DNA of 64,000 nt from CALGFI01 sp036374435 (GTDB lineage: Bacteria > Actinomycetota > UBA4738 > HRBIN12): assembly GCA_036374435.1 (NCBI GenBank), contig DASUTU010000153.1, forward strand, positions 1 to 64,000. The letters are read 5' to 3'. Of this stretch, positions 15,983 through 24,680 are shown piece by piece. The notes under the pieces are model-generated. The model worked only from the letters and a program-made list of their open reading frames with translations. It ran no database searches and was not told the DNA's origin. Every line of letters begins with the position of its first letter. Within the stretch, counting starts at the first letter, position 1. The position numbers and the translations under genes were made by a program.

Positions 15983-18096
15983 GGGTTCACGAGCTGGCCA
16001 AAGAGCTCGGCGTCGCGAGCAAGGAGCTGCTCGCCGCGTTGAAGGAGATGGGGGCCGACGGGCTGACGGCCTCGTCGTCGGTTCCCGACCAGGCCGTGCC
16101 GCGCCTGCGCGCCTCCGGCGGCAAGGCCGTGCCGGAGGCCAAGCTGAAGGAGGCGGTGGAGGAACCGCTGCCGCGGCCGCGGCGCAAGAAGGTGCCCGCC
16201 GAGGTCTCGGCGCCGGGCGCCGAGGCCCCGGTGCCGGCCGAGACGGCACCCGCCCCGGCCCCCGTGGAGGAGGCGGCGCCTGCGCCGCCCGCCGCCCCCG
16301 CCGCCGCAGCCGTGCCGACGACGACCGCGGTCATCGAGACCGAGCGGCCGACGGTCAAGCTCTCGCACGGCGCCACTCCCCAGGACGTGGCCGAGAAGAC
16401 CGGCCGAGGGGTCGCCGACGTCGTCAAGGCCTTGATCGGGCTCGGCGAGATGGCCACCGCCTCGCAGTCGTTGTCGGACGACGCCATCTCCCTGGTCGCG
16501 GCCGAGCTCGGGTTCGAGGCCGAGATCGTGGGGGTCGAGGAGGAAGAGCTCGAAGAGGAGGAGGAGCCGGTCGACGAGAGCCGCCTGGTGCCGCGGGCGC
16601 CCGTCGTCACGATCATGGGCCACGTCGACCATGGAAAGACGCTCCTGCTGGACGCGATCCGCAGGACCGACGTGGTGGGCCATGAGTTCGGCGGCATCAC
16701 CCAGCACATCGGCGCCTACCAGGTGCACGTGGACGACCGCGAGGTGACGTTCATCGACACGCCCGGGCACGAGGCCTTCACCGCCATGCGGGCCCGCGGG
16801 GCGCAGGTGACCGACATCGCCGTGCTGGTGGTCGCGGCGGACGACGGCGTCAAGCCGCAGACCGTGGAGGCCCTGGACCACGCCAAGGCGGCCGGGGTCC
16901 CGATCGTGGTCGCGGTCAACAAGGTGGACAAACCCGAGGCCGACCCGCAGCGTGTTCGGACCCAGATGGTCGAGCTCGACATCGTGCCGACGCAGTTCGG
17001 TGGCTCGTACGAGTTCGTGGACGTCTCGGCGAAGGCGCGGACCAACCTCGACGCGTTGCTCGAGACGATCCTGCTGGTGGCCGACCTCGAGGACCTCAAG
17101 GGGGATCCGGAAGGCCGGGCCCGAGGGACCGTGCTCGAGGCCCACCTGGACAAGGGACGCGGACCGGTGGCGACGGTGCTCGTGCAGAAGGGAACGCTCG
17201 AGGTCGGAGACACTCTCGTCTCCGGCGTCGCCTGGGCGAAGATCCGCGCGATGCTCGACGAGAACGGCCGGCCGGTGAAGGTGGCGGGACCGAGCAAGCC
17301 GGTGCAGATCCTGGGGTGGTCGGCCACACCGGAGGCCGGCGACGACGTTCGCGAGGTGGCGGACGAGCGAACCGCGCGCCATCTCGCCCAGGAGCGGGAG
17401 GCCAAACATCGCGCCGCCGATCTCGTCACGACCCGCCCGGTCACGCTCCAGGAGCTCACCGCCCAGGCCCGGCACGAGCAGGTGCCGGAGCTGAACCTGA
17501 TCGTGAAGGCCGACGTGCAGGGTTCGATCGGTGCGCTCGTGGACGCGTTCGGGAAGCTCCCGCAGGACGAGGTGCGGGTGAACGTGATCCGCAGCGCCGC
17601 GGGCGCCGTCACCGAGAGCGACATCAACCTGGCCCTCACGTCCAACGCCATCGTGGTCGGCTTCAACGTCCGGCCCGACGTGCAGGCGCGCGAGCTCGCC
17701 GAGAAGGAGGGCGTCGACGTCCGCCTGTACCGGGTCATCTACGATGCGATCGACGACGTTCGGACCGCCCTGTCCGGGATGCTCTCGCCCGAGGAGCGGG
17801 AGACCGAGCTCGGAGCGGCGGAGGTCCGGGCCCTGTTCCGTGTCCCGCGGGCCGGCGTCATCGCCGGCTGTTACGTCACCCGCGGGACCGTGCAGCGCAA
17901 CGCTCGCGCGCGGGTGGTGCGGGACGGCGTCGTCGCGTACGACGGCCGGATCGGATCGCTGCGGCGGTTCAAGGACGACGTCCGCGAGGTCGCCGAGGGG
18001 TTCGAGTGCGGGATCGGCATCGAGAACTTCAACGACATCAAAGAGGGCGACGTCATCGAAGCGTACGAGGTGCGCGAGGTCGCCCGAGAGCTCTGA
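15979..18096 (+). CDS. infB: Translation initiation factor IF-2
   Basis: GTPase that brings initiator tRNA to the 30S subunit. An IF2_N module (MRVHELAKELGVASKELLAAL) starts the protein. A Pro/Ala-rich linker to about residue 115 and a second N-terminal module precede the G domain, with G1 GHVDHGKT at about 214-221, G3 DTPGHE, G4 NKVDK and the switch GGITQHIGAY. Domains II to IV follow, ending IKEGDVIEAYEV. At 705 aa it has a short N-terminal region, like Bacillus rather than Streptomyces, whose linker is much longer. GTG at 15979 overlaps the end of ylxR. Confidence 0.97.
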   Translation: MRVHELAKELGVASKELLAALKEMGADGLTASSSVPDQAVPRLRASGGKAVPEAKLKEAVEEPLPRPRRKKVPAEVSAPGAEAPVPAETAPAPAPVEEAAPAPPAAPAAAAVPTTTAVIETERPTVKLSHGATPQDVAEKTGRGVADVVKALIGLGEMATASQSLSDDAISLVAAELGFEAEIVGVEEEELEEEEEPVDESRLVPRAPVVTIMGHVDHGKTLLLDAIRRTDVVGHEFGGITQHIGAYQVHVDDREVTFIDTPGHEAFTAMRARGAQVTDIAVLVVAADDGVKPQTVEALDHAKAAGVPIVVAVNKVDKPEADPQRVRTQMVELDIVPTQFGGSYEFVDVSAKARTNLDALLETILLVADLEDLKGDPEGRARGTVLEAHLDKGRGPVATVLVQKGTLEVGDTLVSGVAWAKIRAMLDENGRPVKVAGPSKPVQILGWSATPEAGDDVREVADERTARHLAQEREAKHRAADLVTTRPVTLQELTAQARHEQVPELNLIVKADVQGSIGALVDAFGKLPQDEVRVNVIRSAAGAVTESDINLALTSNAIVVGFNVRPDVQARELAEKEGVDVRLYRVIYDAIDDVRTALSGMLSPEERETELGAAEVRALFRVPRAGVIAGCYVTRGTVQRNARARVVRDGVVAYDGRIGSLRRFKDDVREVAEGFECGIGIENFNDIKEGDVIEAYEVREVAREL

Positions 18097-18114
18097 TCCG
18101 TCGGAGGGCCCGCG

Positions 18115-18408
18115 ATGCTCGTGGCGCTCGAACGCTTCGACCTGCGGATCCCCGCCTGCGGCTCCCTGAAGGAGAAGCGGCACGTCGTGAAGACGCTCAC
18201 GAGCGCCATCCGGTCGAAGTTCAACGTCTCGGTGTCCGAGGTGGACCACCACGACCTGTGGCAGCGAACGGCCCTCGCCGTGGCCGTGGCGGCGGGCGAC
18301 GGGTATCACGCCCGGCGGGTCCTGCACGAGGTGGAGAAGCTCGTGGACCGCTGGCTGGAGGTCGAGGTGATCGACACGGACGTCTCGCTCCATTACCCGG
18401 AGACCTGA
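18115..18408 (+). CDS. YlxP-like DUF503 protein
   Basis: A 97-aa protein of the DUF503 family, often called YlxP and usually placed between infB and rbfA. Diagnostic features are RIPACGSLKEKRHVVKTL near residues 12-29, the FNVSVSEVDHHDLWQRTALAV stretch and the C-terminal helix ending VEVIDTDVSLH. It is cytosolic without membrane segments. A GGAGGG ribosome site precedes the ATG at 18115. No biochemical function is firmly known; the conserved context ties it to ribosome assembly or initiation. Confidence 0.92.
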   Translation: MLVALERFDLRIPACGSLKEKRHVVKTLTSAIRSKFNVSVSEVDHHDLWQRTALAVAVAAGDGYHARRVLHEVEKLVDRWLEVEVIDTDVSLHYPET

Positions 18409-18412
18409 GCCG

Positions 18413-18787
18413 GTGACGGACGGGAGCCGGCCGAGCCGCGTGGCCGAGGAGTTCCGGGAGATCCTTGCCGAGGAGATCCCTCGGCTGAAGGACCCGCGGA
18501 TCGGGTTCGTCACGGTGACGGGGGTGAAGGTCACGGGCGACCTGCGGCACGCCCGGGTGTTCTACACGGCGCTCGGGGACGAGCGGGCTCGCCGGGCCAC
18601 GGCCGCGGCGTTGCGGTCGGCGCGCGGGCATCTGCGCCGGGTGATCGGGGACCAGGTCCGGATGAAGGTGCTCCCGGACCTGGCGTTCGAGGAGGACGAG
18701 ACGGCCGAGGCCGCGGACCGCATCGAGTCGGTCCTGCGCGAGCTCCACACGTCGGAGGGGCAGCCGAGGGAAGGGGAGGGAGAGTGA
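18413..18787 (+). CDS. rbfA: Ribosome-binding factor A
   Basis: Cold-adaptation and 30S maturation factor that binds near the 16S 5' helix. The 124-aa product has the RbfA KH-like pattern: RVAEEFREILAEEIPRLKDPRIG at the N terminus, FVTVTGVKVTGDLRHARVFYTAL, and a final RMKVLPDLAFEEDETAEAADRI. It starts with GTG four bases after the DUF503 stop and its last bases overlap the start of the DHH phosphoesterase, so translation is coupled along the operon. Confidence 0.95.
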   Translation: MTDGSRPSRVAEEFREILAEEIPRLKDPRIGFVTVTGVKVTGDLRHARVFYTALGDERARRATAAALRSARGHLRRVIGDQVRMKVLPDLAFEEDETAEAADRIESVLRELHTSEGQPREGEGE

Positions 18788-19764
18788 AGGACTTGCTGGC
18801 CGAGGCGGCTCGGGCGCTCGCGGACGCGTCCGAGGTGGCCATCGCGGCCCACGTGAACCCGGACGCGGACGCCCTCGGCTCGGCGCTCGGCCTGTCGAAC
18901 TTCCTCCGGGCCCGCGGCGCGTCGACCGTGTGTTCGTTTCCCAACGAGCCCTACCACCCGCCGAGATGGGTCGAGCTGCTCCCCGGCAACGACGCGCTGG
19001 TCCCGCCGCGCGAGTTCCCCAAAGCGCCGGCGGTCATGGTGACCTGCGACGTCGCCTCGACGGACCGGCTGGGGATGCTCGCGCCGGCCGCGGCGAAGGC
19101 GGAGACGCTCGTGTGGATCGACCACCACGTGAGCAACGAGGGCCACGGGACCATCCCGCTGATCGACCCCACCGCGAGCTCGACCGCCGAGGTCGTGTGG
19201 CGGCTGCTCCGCGAGATGGGCGGAGAGATCTCGGAGGCCTCCGCGGTGTGCCTGTACGCGGGCGTCGTCACCGACACGGGCCGGTTCCAGTACGAGGCCG
19301 TGACGCCCCAGACGTTGCGGCTGGGCGCCGAGCTCCGGGAATACGCGTTCGACCACACGCGGCTGGTCCAGGGCTTGTACGAGGACAACGGCCTGGCGTA
19401 CCTGCGGCTGCTCGGCGTGGCCCTCGAACGCATCGCGCTCGAGCCCGACGCGGACCTGGTCTGGAGCTACCTGACGCAAGCCGACCTCGGCTCGGCGGGG
19501 GTGCACCCGGCCGAGACCGACGACCTGATCGACGTCGTCCGCACGGCGAGGGAGGCGGACGTCACGGCCGTGATCAAGGAGCAGATCGACGGCCGCTTCA
19601 AGGTCAGCTTGCGTTCGAAGCGAGGGCACGACGTCGCGGCGGTCGCGGCGCAGTTCGGCGGCGGCGGGCACCGGCTGGCCGCCGGCTACACGTCGCCGCA
19701 CGGGCTCGCGGAGACCGTCGACCGGCTGAAGGCCGCCCTTCGGGCTCCGGGCCACGGGGCCTGA
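18784..19764 (+). CDS. nrnA: DHH/DHHA1 phosphoesterase (NrnA-like oligoribonuclease)
   Basis: Manganese-dependent phosphoesterase expected to degrade nano-RNAs, pAp or cyclic dinucleotides. Metal ligands are visible in AAHVNPDADALGSALGL (H23, D27, D29) and in the DHH triplet at residues 113-115 (WIDHHVSN). The C-terminal DHHA1 domain contains FGGGGHRLAAGY. The 326-aa length fits NrnA. ATG/GTG overlap with rbfA and a six-base gap before truB place it in the operon. In actinobacteria this position is normally NrnA; substrate preference among pAp, nano-RNA and c-di-AMP products cannot be told from sequence. Confidence 0.93.
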   Translation: MKDLLAEAARALADASEVAIAAHVNPDADALGSALGLSNFLRARGASTVCSFPNEPYHPPRWVELLPGNDALVPPREFPKAPAVMVTCDVASTDRLGMLAPAAAKAETLVWIDHHVSNEGHGTIPLIDPTASSTAEVVWRLLREMGGEISEASAVCLYAGVVTDTGRFQYEAVTPQTLRLGAELREYAFDHTRLVQGLYEDNGLAYLRLLGVALERIALEPDADLVWSYLTQADLGSAGVHPAETDDLIDVVRTAREADVTAVIKEQIDGRFKVSLRSKRGHDVAAVAAQFGGGGHRLAAGYTSPHGLAETVDRLKAALRAPGHGA

Positions 19765-19769
19765 CCGGC

Positions 19770-20618
19770 GTGAGCGGCGAGCGTGGCGGGCTCCTGCTCG
19801 TCGACAAGCCGGCGGGCGTCACCTCTCACGACGTCGTGGACGCGGTGCGCCGGGCGTTGGGGACGAAGAAGGTGGGGCACGCCGGCACGCTCGACCCCAT
19901 GGCCACCGGGCTGCTGCTGGTCGGGGTGGGCCGCGCCACCCGGCTCCTCCGGTACTTCGGCGACCTGCCGAAGGTGTACGAGGGCACCGCGCGGCTGGGG
20001 GTCGAGACCGACACCCTGGACGCCGAGGGCACGGTCGTCCGCACGTCCGAGGTTTCGGTCACGCTGGACGACGTCGAGCGGGCCTTCGTGGCGCTGGTTG
20101 GCCCCTCCCTCCAGCGCCCGCCGGCGTATTCGGCGGTGAAGGTGGGGGGCCGGAAGCTCTACGAGGCGGCGCGCGCCGGCGAGGCCCTGGAGGCGCCGCC
20201 CCGCCCGATCCGGGTCGACGAGATCCGCGTGCTCGCGTTCGACGGGACCGACGTCGAGTTCTCCGTGGTGTGCTCCGGGGGAACGTACGTGCGGGTGTTG
20301 GTCGCCGACGCCGGGGTGTCGCTCGGATGCGGCGCTCACCTGCGGCGGTTGCGACGGACCGGGATCGGGCCCTACCGGGTCGCCGACGCCGACCCGCTCG
20401 GCACGCTGGGCTCCCCGCTGTCCCTCGAGACCGCGGTGGCCCACCTGCCGAAGATCGATCTGTCCGACGAGGAGGCCCGGGCGGCGTCGAACGGGAGCAT
20501 CCTGGCGCCGGCCGGCCTCGACGCGCCGTACGCGGTGTTCGATCGGGGTGGTCGGCTGATCGGGATCTACCGGGACCAGGGCGCGAAGGCCCGTCCAGAG
20601 GTCATACTGCCCCGATGA
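19770..20618 (+). CDS. truB: tRNA pseudouridine(55) synthase
   Basis: Makes pseudouridine 55 in the T-loop of tRNAs. The catalytic aspartate is D42 in KVGHAGTLDPMATGLLL. Other family marks are LLLVDKPAGVTSHDVV at the start, QRPPAYSAVKVGGRKLYEAAR and the SGGTYVRVLVADAGVSLG stretch. A short C-terminal segment (residues about 245-282) replaces a full PUA domain. GTG at 19770 is the first start after nrnA and agrees with the conserved N terminus. The stop overlaps the ATG of the flippase-like gene downstream. Confidence 0.96.
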   Translation: MSGERGGLLLVDKPAGVTSHDVVDAVRRALGTKKVGHAGTLDPMATGLLLVGVGRATRLLRYFGDLPKVYEGTARLGVETDTLDAEGTVVRTSEVSVTLDDVERAFVALVGPSLQRPPAYSAVKVGGRKLYEAARAGEALEAPPRPIRVDEIRVLAFDGTDVEFSVVCSGGTYVRVLVADAGVSLGCGAHLRRLRRTGIGPYRVADADPLGTLGSPLSLETAVAHLPKIDLSDEEARAASNGSILAPAGLDAPYAVFDRGGRLIGIYRDQGAKARPEVILPR

Positions 20619-21718
20619 CCGAACCGATCACCGCCGCGCGAGAGGCGCTCGTCACCCCGGCCAGGGGCGGTGCGACCAAACGGGTCCTCCAGGTGGTCGT
20701 CTCGGTTGCGATCGTCGTCGGTATCTTCGCGTTCGCCATCCCGCGGATCGCCGACTACTCGGCGGTCTGGGGCACCATGTCCGACCTCTCGTGGCTGGAG
20801 CTATGGTCGCTGATCGGGATCACGGTGCTGAACCTCGCCACGTACTGGTTCGCGAACATGGCGGCGCTCCCCGGCCTGACGCTCGGCAAGTCCGCGGTCC
20901 TCACGCAGACGACGACGTCGGTGGCGAACACCCTGCCGGCCGGCGGGGCCGTGGCGGTCGGGCTCACGTACACCATCCTGCGGTCGTGGGGGTTCCACCG
21001 GCAGTCGATCGCGTTGTACGTCGGCGTTACGGGCGTCTGGAACATCTTCCTGAAGCTCGCCCTGCCCATCTTCGCGCTGTCGCTGCTCGCGCTCGTGGGC
21101 GGCGCCACCGCGGCGCTGGTGGTGGCCGCGCTCGTCGGCCTGGGGGTCCTCGGCGCGGCCGTGACGTTGTTCGCGCTCGCCTTGTGGAAGAAGGAGTTCG
21201 CCCGCCGGATCGGGGACGGGCTCGGGCGCGCCGCCTCCGCGCTCCGTCGGATCGTCCGCCGCCCGCCGATCCGCGACTGGGGCGAACACGCGGTGGCCTT
21301 TCGCAAGCGGACCATCGCCCTCGTGGTCGACCGGTGGCCCTGGCTGACCCTCACGACGGTCGTGTCGCACCTGATGTTGTGGGTCGTGCTCCTTGCTGCG
21401 CTCCGCCACGTGGGAGTGTCGCAGCAGGAGGTGAGCACGCTCGAGACGCTGGCCGTGTTCGCGTTCGGCCGTCTGCTGACGGCGCTGCCGATCACGCCCG
21501 GGGGGCTCGGCGTGATCGAGCTCGGCTACATCGGCGGCCTGGTCGCGGCCGGTGGGAACGAGCCGCAGGTGGTGGCGGCGGTCCTGCTGTTCCGGGTCTT
21601 GACCTACGGCGTGCCGATCCCGCTCGGCGGCGCGACGTATCTGGTCTGGCGAGGCCGCTCGAGCTGGCGCCGGTCCGAAGCCCCGACGCCAACCGCCACC
21701 CCGCCGGCGCCGGGTTAA
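20615..21718 (+). CDS. Lysylphosphatidylglycerol synthase TM-type (UPF0104) flippase-like membrane protein
   Basis: Integral membrane protein of 367 aa with about seven or eight helices, for example VVVSVAIVVGIFAFAIP, AVTLFALALW and VVSHLMLWVVLLAAL. The pattern TTTSVANTLPAGGAVAVGLTYTIL and the C-terminal GRLLTALPITPGGLGVIELGY are typical of the TM domain of MprF-like proteins, which move lipids across the membrane. The aminoacyl-transfer domain is absent. ATG at 20615 overlaps the truB stop, and CATACT ends six bases before it, so it may also have its own leaderless promoter. It converges on the PAP2/kinase operon; in some actinobacteria such domains are fused, suggesting a shared lipid pathway (inference). 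Confidence 0.85.
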   Translation: MTEPITAAREALVTPARGGATKRVLQVVVSVAIVVGIFAFAIPRIADYSAVWGTMSDLSWLELWSLIGITVLNLATYWFANMAALPGLTLGKSAVLTQTTTSVANTLPAGGAVAVGLTYTILRSWGFHRQSIALYVGVTGVWNIFLKLALPIFALSLLALVGGATAALVVAALVGLGVLGAAVTLFALALWKKEFARRIGDGLGRAASALRRIVRRPPIRDWGEHAVAFRKRTIALVVDRWPWLTLTTVVSHLMLWVVLLAALRHVGVSQQEVSTLETLAVFAFGRLLTALPITPGGLGVIELGYIGGLVAAGGNEPQVVAAVLLFRVLTYGVPIPLGGATYLVWRGRSSWRRSEAPTPTATPPAPG

Positions 21719-22422
21719 GACGAACGCGCCGCCTCGTCCGGCTCGGGTGCCGGGGCGTGCGGCCCGCGGTGCAGCGCCAGGTCGCGGATCTCGGTGACGA
21801 TCGCGGCGGTGGCCACCGCCACGCCCGATCCGAGGAGGACCCCGGCCACGACGTCGGACAACCAGTGGGCGCCGAGGTAGACGCGGGAGAGGCCCATGAG
21901 GAACGCGAACCCGGCGGCCGCCCACTCCCAGCGACGACGGGCCGGTCCCGCCGGCATGACCACGAGCACGAGCGCCACGGCGATGGCGGCGCCGGCCACG
22001 GCGTGACCGGAGGGGAACGAGAAGCTGCCGCCGGTGTCCACGAGGGCCCCGGAGGGCCGCCCTCGGTGGAAGGTGCTCTTGGACAGGGTGAGCAGGAGCT
22101 CGGCCATCGCCGCCGTCACCGCCCAGACCGCGAATGCGCGCCACCTGGTGCGGACGGCCAGCCAGGCTCCCACCACGATCCGGAGCGGGATCGTCACGAT
22201 GCCGGCCCCGAGCACGTTCAAGGCGTGGGCCAGGGCGGTGAGGGGGGCGCTCCTGACGTCTTCCATCCAGCCGTGGACGGCTCGGTCCCACTCGCCGATG
22301 AACCGCACGCTGGTCGCCGGGGCGCGGGCGGTGGGGTGCACGCCCACGCCGGCGAACATCAGCGCCACGACCGCCAGCAGGCCGACCGCATACCACAGGG
22401 CCCGCCGGTGATCGGCCAGCAC
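21715..22422 (-). CDS. PAP2-family membrane phosphatase
   Basis: Lipid phosphate phosphatase of 235 aa with about five membrane helices. All three PAP2 catalytic motifs are intact: KSTFHRGRP (KX6RP), FPSGH and SRVYLGAHWLSD. Likely substrates are phosphatidate, polyprenyl pyrophosphate or a related lipid phosphate, with the active site on the outer face. GTG at 22422 lies two bases past the stop of the lipoprotein gene, so it is the last gene of a three-gene minus-strand operon. Its 3' end overlaps the last four bases of the convergent flippase-like gene. Confidence 0.92.
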   Translation of the reverse strand: MLADHRRALWYAVGLLAVVALMFAGVGVHPTARAPATSVRFIGEWDRAVHGWMEDVRSAPLTALAHALNVLGAGIVTIPLRIVVGAWLAVRTRWRAFAVWAVTAAMAELLLTLSKSTFHRGRPSGALVDTGGSFSFPSGHAVAGAAIAVALVLVVMPAGPARRRWEWAAAGFAFLMGLSRVYLGAHWLSDVVAGVLLGSGVAVATAAIVTEIRDLALHRGPHAPAPEPDEAARSS

Positions 22423-22424
22423 GG

Positions 22425-23000
22425 TCAGTCGGTCCCGGGACAGGGCGGCGCGCCGGCCCCGCACAACACGATGCCGAGATCGGCCAGCCGTCGCACCAGG
22501 CTCGCGCGAGGGCGGAACCCGATCGCCTGGTCGGCCTGGAGGACCTCCGTGGGGTCGCCCGATCCGAACCGGTACTCGACCCGGACGCACCCGCCGGCGA
22601 ACGTGTAGTACCGGTTGGCGGCGAAGACCGGGTCGAGCGACAGCGGCTCCTCGAACCGTCGGGTCCCCTCCTCGCCGGGCGCGGGGACGACCTCCACCGC
22701 CGCGGAGAGATCGCACTCGGAGACGAGCTCCACGCGCACCGTCCGGATCCCGGTGCGGTCGGAGCTGAGCCAGAACCGGTAGGCGCCGTCGGTGATCTGG
22801 ATCCCCTCGAACGACCAGCCGGGCAGCAACACGTCCAGGCACGGCAACATCGTGGCGGTGGGCACGGCCTGCGCGGCGAGCGTCAACACGCGGGTGGACT
22901 CGTCGCCCACCCGGCATTCGGGTGCCACGTCGACCGCCTGGACACACGCCGGAAGGAGGGCGGCCACGGTGATCATCGCGACGGCCGCTCTCCGCCTCAC
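22425..23000 (-). CDS. Putative lipoprotein of unknown function
   Basis: A 191-aa product beginning MRRRAAVAMITVAALLPACV, a short basic n-region, hydrophobic core and LPAC lipobox, so it should be a lipid-anchored exported protein. The mature part is rich in beta-type sequence with four further cysteines, including CRVGDES, MLPCLDVL and CVRVEYRFGSGDP, that could form disulfides. I recognise no domain. GTG at 23000 overlaps the stop of the upstream PAP2-kinase gene, and the PAP2 phosphatase follows after two bases, so all three are probably co-translated. Confidence 0.8.
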   Translation of the reverse strand: MRRRAAVAMITVAALLPACVQAVDVAPECRVGDESTRVLTLAAQAVPTATMLPCLDVLLPGWSFEGIQITDGAYRFWLSSDRTGIRTVRVELVSECDLSAAVEVVPAPGEEGTRRFEEPLSLDPVFAANRYYTFAGGCVRVEYRFGSGDPTEVLQADQAIGFRPRASLVRRLADLGIVLCGAGAPPCPGTD

Positions 23001-24679
23001 GCGAAGACCGCCCAGTTGCTGGCCACGAGCCCCAGCAGCAGCAGGCCGACGATCACCACGGCCAACGTCCGCGCGACCCGTCGCACGCTCCACCGCTGGA
23101 TCGGTATCGGGTCGTGAGCGGGAGCGAGGCGACGGAACTCCTCGAGCAGGTTGCGGCCGTCGCGCCGGATCATCACCCGGAGCTGCGTCGGGCTGGCCAC
23201 GCCGCGGGTGGCCGCGAAGGCCTCGGCGATCTCCTCCGGGGTGAAATGCCGCGACGCGACGCGGTACACGGTCTCGGGGTCCGACCGCAGCCCGAGCACG
23301 AGCATCATGTTCGCCAGGTCGACGGCCTGCCGCCACGGCGAGGGACGGACCTGCACGAAGAAGACGTCGATCAGCCGCAGCCGCCGGTCCTCGAGCATCA
23401 GGTTGGCCGGCTTGATGTCGCGGTGGGCCAGGCCCGTCTCCCACAACCGCCGGATCAGGCCGAGGCCCTGGTCGATGACGTCTTCGTCCACCTCGGCGTC
23501 GCCGAGCTCCACCGCGCCGGGGAAGAACTCCATGACGATCATGTACTCGCGCTCCGGCGTGATCTCGACGACCCCGAACGGATGCGGCGTCGGCAACCCG
23601 GCGTCGGCCATCAGCCGCAGCGTGTAGTCCTCGTATTCCACGAACCGCCGAACGGTCTGGAACGGGGTCTCGTCCTCGAGCGCGCCGTACAGGATCTGAC
23701 GGCCGAGCTTGTACCAGCGGTCCGCCCGGACGTGGTTCTTGGCGTACAGCTTGGCGAACGCGTACCGGCGGAGCCCACCCGTCTCGTCGACGAGCGTCAG
23801 GCGCAGCGGCGTCGATCCCCCCGACCCCGCCAGGCCGATCGGCCGGACCTCCGCCACGTCCACGCCCAGCTGGTCCCGGACGGCCCGCACGATGGCCTGC
23901 CCGCGCCGCCCCGAGACATCGAGGTGGGCGGTCTTGCCGCGGCGGAACGTCACCGGGAACACGTCGTTGGGCGCGAACCAGCGGAAGGCGACGATCGGCA
24001 CGGTCACGCCGATCAACACCCCGAGGACCTGGTCGCTCAGGTGATCGACGCCGAGGTAGGAGCGCGCCAACGCCACCGTCCCGACCACGATCGCCGCCGC
24101 CGCCTTGGCCTTGAACCTCGGCCGGCCGGCCGGCACGAGCGCGTACGCCATGCCGGCCAGGGTGACGGCGAGCGAGGCGATCGGCCGCGAGGGGAAGGAG
24201 AACCCGACCCAGTCCGTGGCGATCTCGACGCCGAACGGCCGCGACCGGCCCACGGCGAGCGACGTGGCGTAGGTGACGTACTCCACCGTGAGCAGGGAAC
24301 CGACGAACACGGCCAGGTGCCGCCATCGCCGGAAGAGCACCAGGGCCAGCAGCGTGGCCCAGCGCAACCCCCGGAGCGGCCATCGGCTCGCCAGGCCGTC
24401 CAGGAGCTGCATCACGTCCGTGACCGCGCCCACCCGGATGCGGGCGAACGCGCGCACGAGCGACGAGTCGATCTGGTCGATCGCGGTGGCCCGGGTGCCG
24501 ATCAGGGCCGCGGCCACCGTGAGGCCGGCCCCGATGGCGACGAGCATCAGCAGGAGGCGTCCGGTCCGGCCGATCTCGCGGGGCAGCGGCGGGGGTTCCC
24601 CCGAGGGGCGCCGCCGGAGGCGGCGAAGGCTCCGCTGGCCGATCGACGAAGGCTGTTCCACCCGCTCCACGCCGCGCAC
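22997..24679 (-). CDS. Fusion of a degenerate PAP2 membrane domain with a kinase-like domain
   Basis: A 560-aa two-domain protein. Residues about 38-235 form a PAP2-like bundle of membrane helices, but every catalytic motif is altered: SLAVGRSRP lacks the lysine of KX6RP, PSRP (163-166) replaces PSGH, and ARSYLGVDHLSD has aspartate where the third-motif histidine belongs. Residues about 275-510 resemble a protein or small-molecule kinase, with AFAKLY (K310), HRDIKPANLM (419-428) and D438 as metal ligand, though no DFG. One more helix ends the protein. Operon with a lipoprotein and an active PAP2 phosphatase. I infer a lipid or cell-envelope role with the PAP2 half acting as a binding scaffold. 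Confidence 0.82.
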   Translation of the reverse strand: MRGVERVEQPSSIGQRSLRRLRRRPSGEPPPLPREIGRTGRLLLMLVAIGAGLTVAAALIGTRATAIDQIDSSLVRAFARIRVGAVTDVMQLLDGLASRWPLRGLRWATLLALVLFRRWRHLAVFVGSLLTVEYVTYATSLAVGRSRPFGVEIATDWVGFSFPSRPIASLAVTLAGMAYALVPAGRPRFKAKAAAAIVVGTVALARSYLGVDHLSDQVLGVLIGVTVPIVAFRWFAPNDVFPVTFRRGKTAHLDVSGRRGQAIVRAVRDQLGVDVAEVRPIGLAGSGGSTPLRLTLVDETGGLRRYAFAKLYAKNHVRADRWYKLGRQILYGALEDETPFQTVRRFVEYEDYTLRLMADAGLPTPHPFGVVEITPEREYMIVMEFFPGAVELGDAEVDEDVIDQGLGLIRRLWETGLAHRDIKPANLMLEDRRLRLIDVFFVQVRPSPWRQAVDLANMMLVLGLRSDPETVYRVASRHFTPEEIAEAFAATRGVASPTQLRVMIRRDGRNLLEEFRRLAPAHDPIPIQRWSVRRVARTLAVVIVGLLLLGLVASNWAVFA

Positions 24680-24680
24680 T

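Noticed and set aside
15562..18534. 990-codon open frame on the minus strand across infB
   Set aside because: It is antisense to nusA, ylxR, infB and ylxP, whose motifs are unmistakable. High GC leaves few stop codons in other frames; the translation is His/Arg/Asp-rich without domains.
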